A stretch of 64,000 bases of DNA from Patiria miniata (lineage: Eukaryota; Echinodermata; Asteroidea; Valvatida; Asterinidae). Every line of letters starts with the position of its first letter. The stretch's first letter is position 1. Below are positions 23,501 to 28,561 of the stretch, piece after piece. The notes beneath the pieces were generated by a model, which was not told the DNA's origin, searched no databases, and saw only the letters and a list, made by a program, of their open reading frames with translations. The DNA lies in the NCBI RefSeq assembly GCF_015706575.1, contig NW_024037070.1, forward strand, positions 8,525,598 to 8,589,597, written 5' to 3'. The translations under genes were made by a program, and so were the position numbers.

Positions 23501-25520
23501 GCTTTCAATAAATGCAAAGTGCAATCACGCACGTGCACTGTCTAAGCCATCAGAGTCATCTTTTGCTGATTAGTCTCTGAAGGAAACTGCTAGTCTTAAT
23601 GAGACTGGTCTGTAAAGTGATACCACTGTTTCAATGAGTTCCTGTAAGATTGATAATAGTTCTGGGTCTCGGTCACACAAAATTAGACCATCCAAAAATG
23701 GCAATGTTTTTTATGGATATGGCTATTCCAGAAGTGACATTTAGGGGAAATAAAAAAAAAATGAGCACTTCAGCAACTCTGGGTCTTGCTACGGAACATT
23801 TATGTATTTGCCTAAAAAGATACTTCTAAAAACTGCCCAATGCTAAGCCATTGACAAAAAAAAGTGATGAGAACACTCATTTACACTTTTCTAAAATCCA
23901 CAAATCTTGCAAAATTCGGCAAATCTCACCCCTGCCTTTTACTGTCATGCACAAATGGCAAATACTAAAGCAGTACTGATGAAATATCTAATTCTGACAC
24001 AATGTTTTTCTTTTTTGGGCTGGAACAATTGGGCTGATTCTTTGCAAGATGGCACAATTCAAAGTTAAGTCAAGTTGTACAAACTTCTGCTTGTTGAATA
24101 AACATTTGTGCATTATTAATAAAAACTGGGGCCACATTATCTAATCTAGGGCAGAGGATTATGTCAGATTTTCTCCGAATTATTTTTATCTATATATTTG
24201 CTCTGATAATCTTCCGCAAACTCTGGCTTTGCAACAGCATTGAGGTGAGTTACATCAGAGATCTTATTATATGACTAAGAGACGCAACATAAAATTACTG
24301 TGGTTATGAGGGTAAATTTGTCGCCACCTCTTAATCAAATTATATCGAGTCTGGCAACAGTTGTTGAGGAAAAACTATAAAGTGATTTGTTTTGACTTAA
24401 AAATAATACTTCACATTAAAATGATTTTTCTCAAACAAATTGACTGATTTGTGATTCAAGATTTCATATTCACAATTACAAAAAAGTTTGTTAAATCATA
24501 TGCTTGGATACTGTAATTTCATTGGTCTAGGACGGCCACGCGTCTGGACAATAGAAATGTAAGTCACACACTAAGGCCTTGCACATAGCACCCTCGGCTT
24601 CGCCTTGACTCAGGTGCTATGCGCCGTGCCCCTCTGGTCATGCTGGTGTTAAAAACGTCATACCCCACATTCCTGTAGTCAACAACTGTTAAATATATCA
24701 CAACTGGCTGTCACGCTTGTAATTGAAACTCATTGTTTTACCGTACCTTTGACCCTAAAAGTGCAATGCGTGGCTGACACTGACAGCATCATATGACTGA
24801 AAATGGATGCCTTTTTAGTTTTATAGGCTTTTATACTGGGAGTTTGGGGTGGGGTTTAGAGGTTACAGTGTACAATGTAATTCTATTCTATGAGATGAAT
24901 TATGAAGAAAAAAAGCAGCGTCAGGTTGCAACATTCTGTCCCATGTATTACCTAACACTAACAGAATATTTCAAAGACAACTTTGGGATCAACACATCTG
25001 TTCCTCAGGCCCTCAAACGTTTTATTTATTGTTAAATTTCTGTATGCCCCACTGATCAATATTCTGTTTGCAGTTTGGATAAATTATTGAGGGACCATTT
25101 TTCCGTGATGATATTTACCCCTTACTGTAGTATTATGAATTAACCAGCAATTGATGGTGCATCCACAAAGGAAAGAATAGGCTACATCCGAACATGTCTA
25201 ACCCCATGCCCCTACAGGGCAGTTTAAACAGCACACACGCGAAGCTGTTGATGAACCGGCCAGTCCCACTCGAACTGTAGCCCGGAAAATCGAAGCTGTA
25301 TCCGGGTCACTGACGCTAGCAGTAGCAGTGGGGCTGAAACCGATGCAGCGAAGCCAGGTCATCCGACCAAATAACTTTCCTTCTAAACCAAAACAAATGA
25401 CAAGTTTACCACTTCGATGATCTCCAGTATCCCCTCCGGCAGTGTCAGATACTTCAGTCCCGTTGGGACGTTAGTCAGCGAGCTAATTGTGGGCAAAACT
25501 ATCTGCTTGCGATCCGCCAT
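82..25520 (-). CDS. MARVEL-domain membrane protein, plasmolipin/MAL-like, 4 exons
   Basis: Four exons join in phase 0 to a 178-residue protein: 25520-25410, 19938-19762, 19050-18952 and 231-82, stop TAG at 82-84. The start ATG at 25520 sits in the context GGGAAAATGG. The protein begins MADRKQIVLP and has four hydrophobic helices: around the exon 1/2 junction (ACLMIAFVCV), in exon 2 (FGLVTVLIMIGYMTGVV), in exon 3 (EIVYCAAAGLLILTTGAHIA) and in exon 4 (VFGFIAALAYIIQIFFAIRA, then WKR). The last helix aligns with the end of human MAL (VFSYIATLLYVVHAVFSLIR), and the length equals plasmolipin. MAL and plasmolipin are tetraspan proteins of raft-like membranes, apical sorting and myelin; the role here is inferred from family only. 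All donors are GT and all acceptors AG. The last intron, about 18.7 kb, contains six GPCR genes on the same strand. The exon set is secure; which of plasmolipin, MAL or CMTM is closest is not. Confidence 0.85.
232..514. other. Intronic spacer, no gene seen
   Basis: This is the 3' end of the large MARVEL intron plus the region downstream of receptor copy 1. I see only the pyrimidine-rich acceptor tract next to 231. Bases 1-45, beyond the exon, carry a few GACTTGTGAT-like units resembling the minisatellite near 35.7-36.2 kb. Confidence 0.5.
515..1690 (-). CDS. Class A (rhodopsin-family) GPCR, intronless, copy 1
   Basis: The first ATG at 1690 opens MKLLRNISRG and gives 391 residues; paralogues share this start. 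The extracellular N-terminus, about 85 residues, is rich in N, G and F, with repeated NFSE sequons (NIS, NFS, NFS, NGS). Seven helices follow. Conserved class A landmarks are the NYF motif at the start of TM2, a Cys before TM3 paired with a Cys in loop 2 (LVGC), W and P in TM4/5, and FxxxWVP in TM6. Several microswitches differ: N1.50 is D (AAIDLYII), D2.50 is E (LLASEL), DRY is DKY, and NPxxY is CQMLY. The third loop has a QQQQ run near KSTRYFKAF. The tail ends WRGHWQTIKQKLHI. The ligand is unknown. The gene lies inside the last MARVEL intron and is nearly identical to copy 3. Confidence 0.85.
   Translation of the reverse strand: MKLLRNISRGPLSPGNGQWRNFSEENPHFSNEWVPPFGNGQQHQRPPFWNERGGNFSEFGNWRDGNGSRLEQGSCRQFDNLHDLEIFTAIKYALLLPLSILLAAIDLYIIFAICRNRNLRSISNYFLANLLASELVYKLLMCFNNELRVSPDGCVQCENSYLYVFALTSMHLIYFLSGICVAVDKYIKITRPLRYAAMVTRRVCIVVVTIAWVSALAGGGLASLLFQYLVGCTTPRALQSHLRTTMLFLSDGVVLPLVMIIMGLNMKIICIARHQARAIANMAPQHHGNSDNRNDDSDQQQQAVRKSTRYFKAFLWSFVLVWVPSVMVANISYILPIARENLSWSIGIRYGMNVLGLCQMLYGTAVLTMKQEQFRELWRGHWQTIKQKLHI
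1691..3488. repeat. 5' flank of receptor copy 1, part of a 3 kb segmental duplication
   Basis: The whole stretch from about 515 to 3488 recurs at about 6609-9577 with only scattered differences, covering receptor copies 1 and 3 and about 1.8 kb upstream of each. No other gene is visible. The copies diverge after the shared sequence ending AAATATCTAGTTGT. The promoter of the gene should lie in this stretch, but I see no convincing core element. Confidence 0.75.
3541..4040. repeat. 15 bp tandem satellite, unit GAGAGTTACCGTAAT
   Basis: About 33 units of a 15 bp repeat run from about 3541 to 4040. The left edge is more degenerate (GGGAG, GATAC and CATAAT variants) and the right two thirds nearly perfect. 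Since 15 is a multiple of three, several frames stay open and translate as RVTVM-, LITVT- or NSHYG-type pentads. These are artefacts of the repeat, not genes. The array begins where the copy 1/copy 3 duplication ends. Confidence 0.92.
4045..4383. other. Spacer downstream of receptor copy 2
   Basis: AT-rich spacer with no coding signal. Similar 3' flanking sequence (a block near GTGAGTCAACTTCAA and ACAGCACAGAGTTGATGGA) precedes the stop codons of copies 3, 5 and 6, so the duplication unit included downstream sequence. Confidence 0.5.
4384..5385 (-). CDS. Class A GPCR, intronless, copy 2
   Basis: The ATG at 5385 (MELLHNFSER) gives 333 residues, the same length as copies 4 and 5. The N-terminus is short (about 30 residues, with NFS and NSSSS) compared with copies 1 and 3. 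Landmarks are the same family set: VAIDLYIIFG in TM1, a TM2 ending LLASEL, VDKYIKITRPLRY after TM3, LPMLMIIMGLN in TM5, FVLVWVPPIL in TM6, CQMLY in TM7, and tail KQEQFRELWRG. The antisense strand of these genes also stays open over short stretches, which I treat as shadow. TM2 reads SNYFLDNLLASEL where paralogues have SNYFLANLL. Upstream is the shared block with the GTACCG palindrome at 6241. The class A call is firm; the ligand is unknown. Confidence 0.85.
   Translation of the reverse strand: MELLHNFSERGNSSSSEQGASPQSSLEILNIIKYALILPLSILLVAIDLYIIFGICRNRNLRSISNYFLDNLLASELIYILVIFFDNLLLLSPAGCNNCENTHLYVFVVTSMHLLYFLCGICFAVDKYIKITRPLRYTQLITNRICITFVGVAWVLPFAAGGLALVLFRNLVRCKNPKDLRIELQQAILILSDGVVLPMLMIIMGLNMKIICIVRHQTRAIANMAPQHHADSDNHNDISDQQQQAVCKSTRYFKAFLWSFVLVWVPPILIENISYILPHSRGNLLWYVGIRNAMNVLGLCQMLYGTVVLTLKQEQFRELWRGHWQIIKQKLHI
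5386..6608. other. 5' flank of receptor copy 2 and 3' flank of copy 3
   Basis: Non-coding. The block from 5386 to about 6330 is repeated, with changes, upstream of copies 4 (12665-13760), 5 (15143-16030) and, more diverged, 6 (17640-18480). Short open frames in it are not conserved between copies. It holds the candidate regulatory site at 6193-6256. Confidence 0.6.
6193..6256 (-). promoter_or_regulatory. Conserved upstream block: GTACCG/CGGTAC palindrome and a splice-donor-like site
   Basis: GTACCGGCGCGGTACC at 6241-6256 is an inverted repeat (arms GTACCG and CGGTAC) followed on the minus strand by ACAAATAG. Some 38 bases downstream on the minus strand is GCGGTAAGTAG, a strong splice-donor match (6193-6203). 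The same pair occurs at 13684-13747 and 15944-16013, upstream of copies 4 and 5. It may be a core promoter with a short non-coding first exon; no matching acceptor was identified. Confidence 0.35.
6609..7784 (-). CDS. Class A GPCR, intronless, copy 3
   Basis: The ATG at 7784 opens MKLLRNISRG and gives 391 residues, nearly the same as copy 1. The long extracellular N-terminus has the same NFSE and FGNGQ repeats. Family landmarks are present: AAIDLYIIFA in TM1, LLASELVYKL in TM2, VDKYIKITRPLRY, FVLVWVPSVM in TM6 and CQMLYGT in TM7. From TM6 onward it follows copies 2, 4 and 5 (FSRGNLSWFIGIRNAMNVL) more than copy 1, which suggests gene conversion at the 3' end. It belongs to the 3 kb duplication shared with 515-3488. 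Confidence 0.85.
   Translation of the reverse strand: MKLLRNISRGPLSPGNGQWRNFSEENPHFSNDWVSPFGNGQQHQRPPFWNERGGNFSEFGNWRDGNGSQLEQGSCRQFDNLHDLEIFTAIKYALLLPLSILLAAIDLYIIFAICRNRNLRSISNYFLANLLASELVYKLLMCFNNELLVSPDGCVQCENSYLYVFALTSMHLIYFLSGICVAVDKYIKITRPLRYAAMVTRRVCIVVVTIAWVSALAGGGLASLLFQYLVGCTTPRALQSHLQTTMLFLSDGIVLPMVMIIMCLNIKIICIARHQARAIANMAPQHHANSDNRNDTSDQQQQAVRKSTRYFKAFLWSFVLVWVPSVMVTNICYILPFSRGNLSWFIGIRNAMNVLGLCQMLYGTVVLTLKQEQFRELWRGHWQTIKQKLHI
7785..9577. repeat. 5' flank of receptor copy 3, second copy of the segmental duplication
   Basis: This matches 1691-3488 almost base for base, including the GACGTCATGATGA block near 9110 and the final AAATATCTAGTTGT. No separate gene is visible. Small indels in A and T runs separate the two copies. 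Confidence 0.75.
9590..11650. mobile_element. Non-autonomous hAT-like element carrying GGTCTC arrays
   Basis: The left end reads CAGTGTTGTAG at about 9591 and the right end CTACTACAACACTG, ending about 11650, as inverted termini of the CAGTG type seen in many hAT elements. Just inside each end is a GGTCTC hexamer array (about 9600-9700 and 11500-11640). The 1.8 kb between holds no transposase or other coding signal. The flanks ATTGTGAG and GTTAGCAC do not form an 8 bp target duplication, so the ends may belong to two insertions or to a rearranged one. The right end lies 12 bp from the stop codon of receptor copy 4. The hAT assignment is inference. Confidence 0.5.
11663..12664 (-). CDS. Class A GPCR, intronless, copy 4, with DTY in place of DRY
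   Basis: The ATG at 12664 (MELHHNFSEG) gives 333 residues. It resembles copy 2 through the whole receptor: VAIDLYIIFG, LLASELIYIL, LPMLMIIMGLN, FVLVWVPPIL, CQMLY and a tail ending QTIKQKLHI. Where the other copies have VDKY at the end of TM3, this one has VDTYIKITRPLRY, so the basic residue 3.50 is lost. Residue 3.50 normally contacts the G protein, so coupling may be changed. The sequence downstream of the stop is not the usual family flank but the end of the CAGTG-type element, so the 3' UTR is probably transposon-derived. Confidence 0.83.
   Translation of the reverse strand: MELHHNFSEGGNNSSSEQGTSPQFSLQILTIIKYALILPLSILLVAIDLYIIFGICRNRNLRSVSNYFLANLLASELIYILVIFFDNHVLLSPDGCLNCGNTHVYVFFVTSMHLLYFLCGVYVAVDTYIKITRPLRYTQLITKRICITFVGVAWVLPFAAGGLALVLFRNLVGCKNPKDLRIDLQKAILILSDGVLLPMLMIIMGLNMNIICIARHQARAIANMAPQHHANLDNHNDTSDQQQQAVRKSTRYFKAFLWSFVLVWVPPILIENISYILPLSRGNLLWYVGIRNAMNVLGLCQMLYGTVVLTLKQEQFRELWRGHWQTIKQKLHI
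12665..14140. repeat. 5' flank of receptor copy 4 with a local 215 bp tandem duplication
   Basis: This is the shared upstream block (compare 5386-6330). Within it, sequence from about 13280 to 13494 is repeated directly at about 13495-13710, starting GAAATTGCCAATAAAATTTC and ending GCGAAATTGACAG. As a result, two splice-donor-like GGTAAGTAG sites are present but only one GTACCG palindrome (13732-13747). No gene is visible up to the stop of copy 5. Confidence 0.7.
13684..13747 (-). promoter_or_regulatory. Conserved upstream block of receptor copy 4
   Basis: It has the same arrangement as at 6193-6256: palindrome GTACCGGCGCGGTACC at 13732-13747, then GCGGTAAGTAG on the minus strand at 13684-13694. 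Conservation between paralogues is the only support. Confidence 0.35.
14141..15142 (-). CDS. Class A GPCR, intronless, copy 5
   Basis: The ATG at 15142 (MELHHNFSEC) gives 333 residues. TM1 is VAIDLYIILA, TM2 ends LLASELIYIL, TM3 runs into VDKYIKITRPLRY, and TM7 has CQMLYGTVVL. The loop before TM3 differs from copies 2 and 4 (CDQCDDIYLF) and matches copy 6, so segments have been exchanged between copies. The second extracellular loop is also distinct (NLEGIRFQLQEAN). As in the other copies, D2.50 is E and the NP of TM7 is CQ. The gene looks intact, with the shared upstream palindrome at 15998-16013. Confidence 0.85.
   Translation of the reverse strand: MELHHNFSECGNSSSSEQGASPQFSLQILTIIKYALILPLSILLVAIDLYIILAICRNRNLRSVSNYFLANLLASELIYILVIFFNNHLLLSQAGCDQCDDIYLFVFVVTSIHLLYFLCGICFAVDKYIKITRPLRYTQLITNRICITFVGVAWVLAFAAGGLALVLFQNLVGCKNLEGIRFQLQEANLILSDGVVFPMLMIIMGLNMKIICIARHQARAIAIMAPQHHANSDNRNDTSDQQQQAVRKSTRYFKAFLWSFVLVWVPPILIENISYILPYSKGNLLWFIGIRNAMNVLGLCQMLYGTVVLTLKQEQFRELWRGHWQTIKQKLHI
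15143..16400. other. 5' flank of receptor copy 5 and 3' flank of copy 6
   Basis: Shared upstream block of the copy 2/4/5 subgroup without coding signal, then the 3' flank common to several copies (GTGAGTCAACATCAAG, ACAGCACAGAGTTGATGGA). Confidence 0.55.
15944..16013 (-). promoter_or_regulatory. Conserved upstream block of receptor copy 5
   Basis: Palindrome GTACCGGCGCGGTACC at 15998-16013 and minus-strand GCGGTAAGTAG at 15944-15954, as for copies 2 and 4. Spacing is slightly longer because of a small insertion (TACATG). Confidence 0.35.
16401..17605 (-). pseudogene. Class A GPCR copy 6, frameshifted in the N-terminal region
   Basis: An ATG at 17605 opens MKLLGNISRGSLSFGNG, as in copies 1 and 3. 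Near 17517-17523 the run TTAAAAAATGGGG is one base shorter than the TTAGAAAAGTGGGG of copy 1, and the frame shifts to an early stop. The receptor frame resumes as NDWLGQFGNEQRPNFSDEG and is then open through TM1 to TM7 to the stop at 16401. It has no ATG before TM1; the first possible start is a TTG at 17426. The seven-helix part looks normal: VAIDLYIILA, LLASELIFIL, VDKYIKITRPLRY, FVLVWVPPIL, CQMLY. Either this is a young pseudogene, or a sequencing error in the A run, or an upstream exon supplies a start. The upstream palindrome of the other copies is eroded here. Confidence 0.7.
17606..18951. other. 5' flank of receptor copy 6 and intron sequence with AATCCTGC-type repeats
   Basis: Bases 17640-18480 are a diverged copy of the upstream block of copies 2, 4 and 5; the GTACCG palindrome is gone and the donor-like site reads GGTTAGTAG. 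From 18540 to 18860 a short motif, GGAGGATTTTGCAGGAT on one strand or its complement, recurs at least four times (also near 20540). A poly-C run lies at about 18901-18913. No gene is visible. Confidence 0.55.
18952..19050 (-). CDS. MARVEL gene exon 3
   Basis: The acceptor CTCTCTTCAG precedes GAG at 19050, and the donor ACT|GTAAGTGG follows at 18952. The 99 bp exon encodes 33 residues, EIVYCAAAGLLILTTGAHIA and NTFGNAALIVAT, forming the third helix and the short loop after it. Both ends are in phase 0. Confidence 0.85.
19178..19722. mobile_element. Nested inverted-repeat (foldback/MITE) elements in MARVEL intron 2
   Basis: Two inverted-repeat pairs abut. At 19183-19350, the sequence CAAATATTGAGTGGC through GGAGGAATATTATCG and TGGACTTTTCCA is mirrored by TGGAAAAGTCCA, CGATAATATTCCTCC and GCCACTCAATATTTG. 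At 19353-19390, TATATAACTGACATATAGAT and CCTTGTCATTTGAT are mirrored at 19687-19722. No coding sequence. The right end stops about 40 bp short of exon 2. Confidence 0.7.
19762..19938 (-). CDS. MARVEL gene exon 2
   Basis: The acceptor TTCTCATTCCTTTCCAG precedes GCA at 19938, and the donor CTG|GTGAGTCG follows at 19762. The 177 bp exon encodes 59 residues, from ACLMIAFVCVTAAPNKS in helix 1 through the extracellular loop (SPDESSYWHY) to helix 2 and KIKIPWSVL. Both ends are in phase 0. Confidence 0.85.
19939..21051. other. Intron sequence of the MARVEL gene
   Basis: AT-rich, with a poly-C run at about 20281-20291 and another GGGAGGATTTTGCAGT motif near 20537. No gene or clear element boundary is visible. 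Confidence 0.45.
21056..21978. mobile_element. Solo LTR (Ty3/Gypsy-like by target-site length)
   Basis: A 923 bp block that is much richer in CpG than its surroundings starts TGTGGCG and ends GTTACA. It is flanked by identical 4 bp repeats, ATAC at 21052-21055 and 21979-21982. TG...CA ends with a short target duplication and no internal coding region fit a solo LTR left by recombination. A TATA-like GATAAATA lies near 21196. The exact target duplication suggests a fairly recent insertion. The superfamily is inferred. Confidence 0.6.
21983..22614. other. Intron sequence between the LTR and the TTAA element
   Basis: No coding or RNA signal was seen. The stretch is AT-rich, with a short ATAATAATAATAAT run near 22460. 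Confidence 0.4.
22615..23136 (+). mobile_element. TTAA-ended MITE, copy 1
   Basis: This 522 bp element begins TTAAAGGGAATATACAACAT and ends TGTATATTCCCTTTAA. The inverted ends are about 24 bp, and the TTAA at each end fits piggyBac-type targets. It contains the perfect palindrome CCAACGCTGATCGGCCGATC(AGCGTTGG) near 22781-22808. A second inner inverted pair, TGGTTCCCTGAC and GTCAGGGAACCA, lies near 22910 and 22970. There is no coding capacity. Copy 2 is a close relative in the opposite orientation. Confidence 0.8.
23137..25409. other. MARVEL intron 1, remainder
   Basis: Over 2.2 kb of AT-rich DNA with no gene found. One small hairpin lies near 24584-24632 (GCACATAGCACC mirrored by GGTGCTATGCGC). 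Short open frames such as 24793-25035 show no family resemblance and no splice context. Confidence 0.45.
25410..25520 (-). CDS. MARVEL gene exon 1 with start codon
   Basis: The ATG at 25520 has a good initiation context (GAAAATGGCGG). The exon encodes 37 residues: MADRKQIVLPTISSL, then GLKYLTLPEGILEIIEV, and ends in phase 0 at the donor GTG|GTAAACTT. LP-rich segments before helix 1 are usual in MAL and plasmolipin. A TGAGTCA AP-1-like site lies 31 bp upstream of the ATG, at 25551-25557. Confidence 0.8.
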
Positions 25521-26716
25521 TTTCCCTTCACTTTCACGCCTCGCAAACGCTGAGTCACATGTGTACTGCTGTATGTAAGCAAGTAGTAAACATGCGCATT
25601 ACATCATCATCAGTGCGTTCGTGCTGCAAGCGCTGCACATGCGTTATGTATTACGCAACCGCACGACTTGCCAACCAAAGTTTGTAGACCCCCCCCCCCT
25701 TCTCCCATCTGAAGTTGGTGGGGGGGGGGGGGGGGGGGGGGGGAAGGACCTCGAGCGGCCCTCACCCCCAGTTTGGAACCCCTACCAAACCCATGAGCGC
25801 CCCAGAAAATGGGCGCCCCCATCATAAGGGAAAAGTATGGGGGTTTTTTTGTGTGTTTTTTTAAAGGGATTTATATTCCAGATTTTTTTTTATATTCTAA
25901 ACATTTCAAAAACATATCAGACTTATTTGAAAATCAGGTTCCTCAACACCTGTTAAATGTATCAAGTGTAACAATTTCAAATTAATGAGTGTTTTAAGTC
26001 AAAGTGTACAAAACACACCCAAGTTGACACCTTCTTGAATACAAGGGATATATTATTATAAAGAATTACTTTATTTTCAATTCATCCTCCAAATAAGGGA
26101 GAATTATTTTTTTTACTGACATAAATTTGCAAATTTCAATAACTCAAACACAAAACAAAAGTCAGATCTGATAATATATATTTTTATTTGCAAAAGGATT
26201 TTTAAAAACGGCACGTTTTAGCTCATCTTATAAATTCTTCAAAAATAAAAAGGAATTAAGAGATGAATCTGGTACATGTTTTTAATCATTAAATGAAAAT
26301 TAACTGTAGGATTTCTTTGGCTTTTTAAAAATTCCTTTGAATGATTCCTACACAAATACAAACAAAACCCAGTAAAATATATGAATATAGCATATCTGTG
26401 CAATTGAAATAATTCCATCTAAAAAAATATATCTATAGATCTGGGGTTTTTTTTGGTGAGACCAGCAGTAACCTGTTTCCACAAAAACATGTCACTCACA
26501 TCTAATCATTAATCAATTTAATATAAAATACATCTGCCGTCATTACATAGAACTCATAAAGCATTTTTTTCTCCAATAACGATGCATGAAACTGATTATT
26601 AGTCAATGTATAAGAGCAAATGAAACACAGAAATATAGCTCACTATTTTCTAACAAGTAACAGGCCACAAACCTAGCTGCTGAACACATGGATTTATTTC
26701 AGAGTAACATTTTCTA
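25521..26716. other. Upstream region of the MARVEL gene, with poly-G tract
   Basis: A poly-C run (about 25688-25698) and a poly-G run of over 20 bases (about 25721-25743) bracket a short spacer. The remainder is strongly AT-rich and without genes. The MARVEL promoter should lie close to 25521. Confidence 0.4.
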
Positions 26717-27240
26717 TTAAAGGGAATATACATCATTTGCTTTTGCTGTAATTTTCAGAAATGGATGGAATTGGGGGGTTGGAAATATAAAGCAAATATA
26801 GTTACACTGACTTTTTGGAGGTTTTGGGTTCGAAAATGCTATAAAAACCAAGAAAAACGATCATTTTCCTGTAGTCTGGTTCCCTGACTCCATATAAGAA
26901 GAAACAGAGCAGTTTACATACATTGGGGAATTGTAAGGTCAGGGAACCAGTCTAGCTGGCTCGTACCCGTTCATAGGTTTGTAATCGATTGCAAACAAGA
27001 GCAATGGTCAATTGGGGCCAGTATTTGAAAAAAAAAGCCAGTTGTTTCCAACGCTGATTGGCCGATCAGCGTTGGAAATTGATACAAAAATACCACTTTT
27101 CTTGAAAATGACAGTATACCAGGTGCCATAATTTTACAGGATGCTTTAGACTGTCATTTACCAACATCCTATTAAGGTATTTCGCAAAAACTTGGTAGTT
27201 TTATTTTGTGATGTTTGCAAATGTTGTATATTCCCTTTAA
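26717..27240 (-). mobile_element. TTAA-ended MITE, copy 2 (inverted relative to copy 1)
   Basis: 524 bp, ends TTAAAGGGAATATACATCAT and TGTATATTCCCTTTAA. It reads as the reverse complement of 22615-23136 with few differences, including the inner palindrome (here GCTGATTGGCCGATCAGC) and the TGGTTCCCTGAC pair. The two copies lie 3.6 kb apart in opposite orientation, on either side of MARVEL exon 1. Confidence 0.8.
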
Positions 27241-28561
27241 GAACAAGTTATATTTAAGCAAACTTCATTAACTACATTTTGCCGTTGAGAAAGATTGGTC
27301 CGTACTAGCACCAACACAGCAGGCCCTGTAATTTCTACTCTAGTCGTTAAGCAGTTTGCAGAGGGCGGAAGCTTTTTTGATTTAGAACTTTTGAATGATA
27401 GCTCAATTAAATGCCGCTGTAAAACACTTACAGACTTCCATCATTAACTTTTACTTTTGTTTTTTCAACCATTTACATAAAGCTACAAGTTATTTGGCTT
27501 GTAATGTTCTTTAAACAAAATTCCTACTTTAGTACATAGAAACAGACACTAACACTCCACTAACGGATTCTCCCAACTGACCATCCAATCAATAATTAAA
27601 TCATGCAGAAATTGGAAACTGTCTTCCAATTTCTCCTTAAATGGAACAAAACACATTTCACATTTTCGGGATTATATTCGGTACTTCATAAAAAAAAAAT
27701 AAAAAAAATTAAAAGTAGGTCTACCAGACCTACTAAATCTTTCTTCTTTTATTTACATAAGGCGACAAGAAACAATTATGTATTAAAGTAGAGAGCAAGC
27801 ACAAGACCATTCACAAGACCAGCCACAAGTAACAGACCGCAAACAATGACAAAGGAATGCCTTTGTTGCAGTTCATTTGAATGACTTTTGACTTAATTGA
27901 ATTGAGACTGCATGGAGGTCTTGTGATGGACTTTTGATGGTGTTGTGATGGTGTTGTGATGGTCTTGTAATGGTCTGTGATGGTCTTGCGATGGTCTTGC
28001 GATGGTCTTGCGATGGTCTTGCGATGGTCTTGCTATGGTCTTGCGATGGTCTTGTGATGGTCTTGCGATGGTTTTGTGATTGTCTTGCGATGCTCTTGTG
28101 TTGATCTTGTGATGGTCTAGAGATGGTCTTGTGATGGTCTTGTAATTGTCTTGCGATGGTCTTGTGTTGATCTTGTGATGGTCTAGAGATGGTCTTGTGA
28201 TGGTCTTGTGATGGGCTTGTGATGGGCTCGGTTGGGCTTGTGGGGTCTCTCAACTACAACACTGCAAATGTAATGATAAATTTACTCCTTCATGCAGTCT
28301 GCATTTCATGAGTTTCGAAGATCTTACCTGCCCTGTCAAGATCACAATGCCAAAAACAACATTCGAGAGCATTGTTGCACAACATGATTGCACATGACAT
28401 TTTTTTTTAGGAATTTGAGGGACAACGTATGTTTGTCTCGCAATGTGCTCCAAATTGTGCCTAGATTTTAATCCAAGATTGCACCGTTTTATGACAACAG
28501 GATAGCAGTAAGAACCTTGTTCCTGGTCAGCATCCTTTAATGTGACCCAAGAAATTTGAAT
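27241..28561. other. Intergenic spacer between MARVEL gene and STRA6-like copy A
   Basis: No gene seen. The stretch contains the minisatellite at 27915-28245 and, at its right end, CTACAACACTG (28252-28262). That sequence equals the terminal sequence of the element at 9590-11650, so a second related element may end here. Confidence 0.5.
27915..28245. repeat. Minisatellite, unit about GATGGTCTTGTG/GATGGTCTTGCG
   Basis: About 28 imperfect units of 11-12 bp (GATGGTCTTGY-type) run from 27915 to 28245. The open frame across it encodes only repeated HKTIARPSQD-like peptides and is not a gene. The CTACAACACTG end of a possible hAT-like element follows directly. Confidence 0.85.

Noticed and set aside
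24793-25035. 80-residue open frame in MARVEL intron 1
   Set aside because: No family resemblance, no splice or promoter context, and located in an intron on the opposite strand.
27873-28253. 126-residue open frame rich in DHHKTISRPSQ
   Set aside because: Entirely encoded by the GATGGTCTTG minisatellite.
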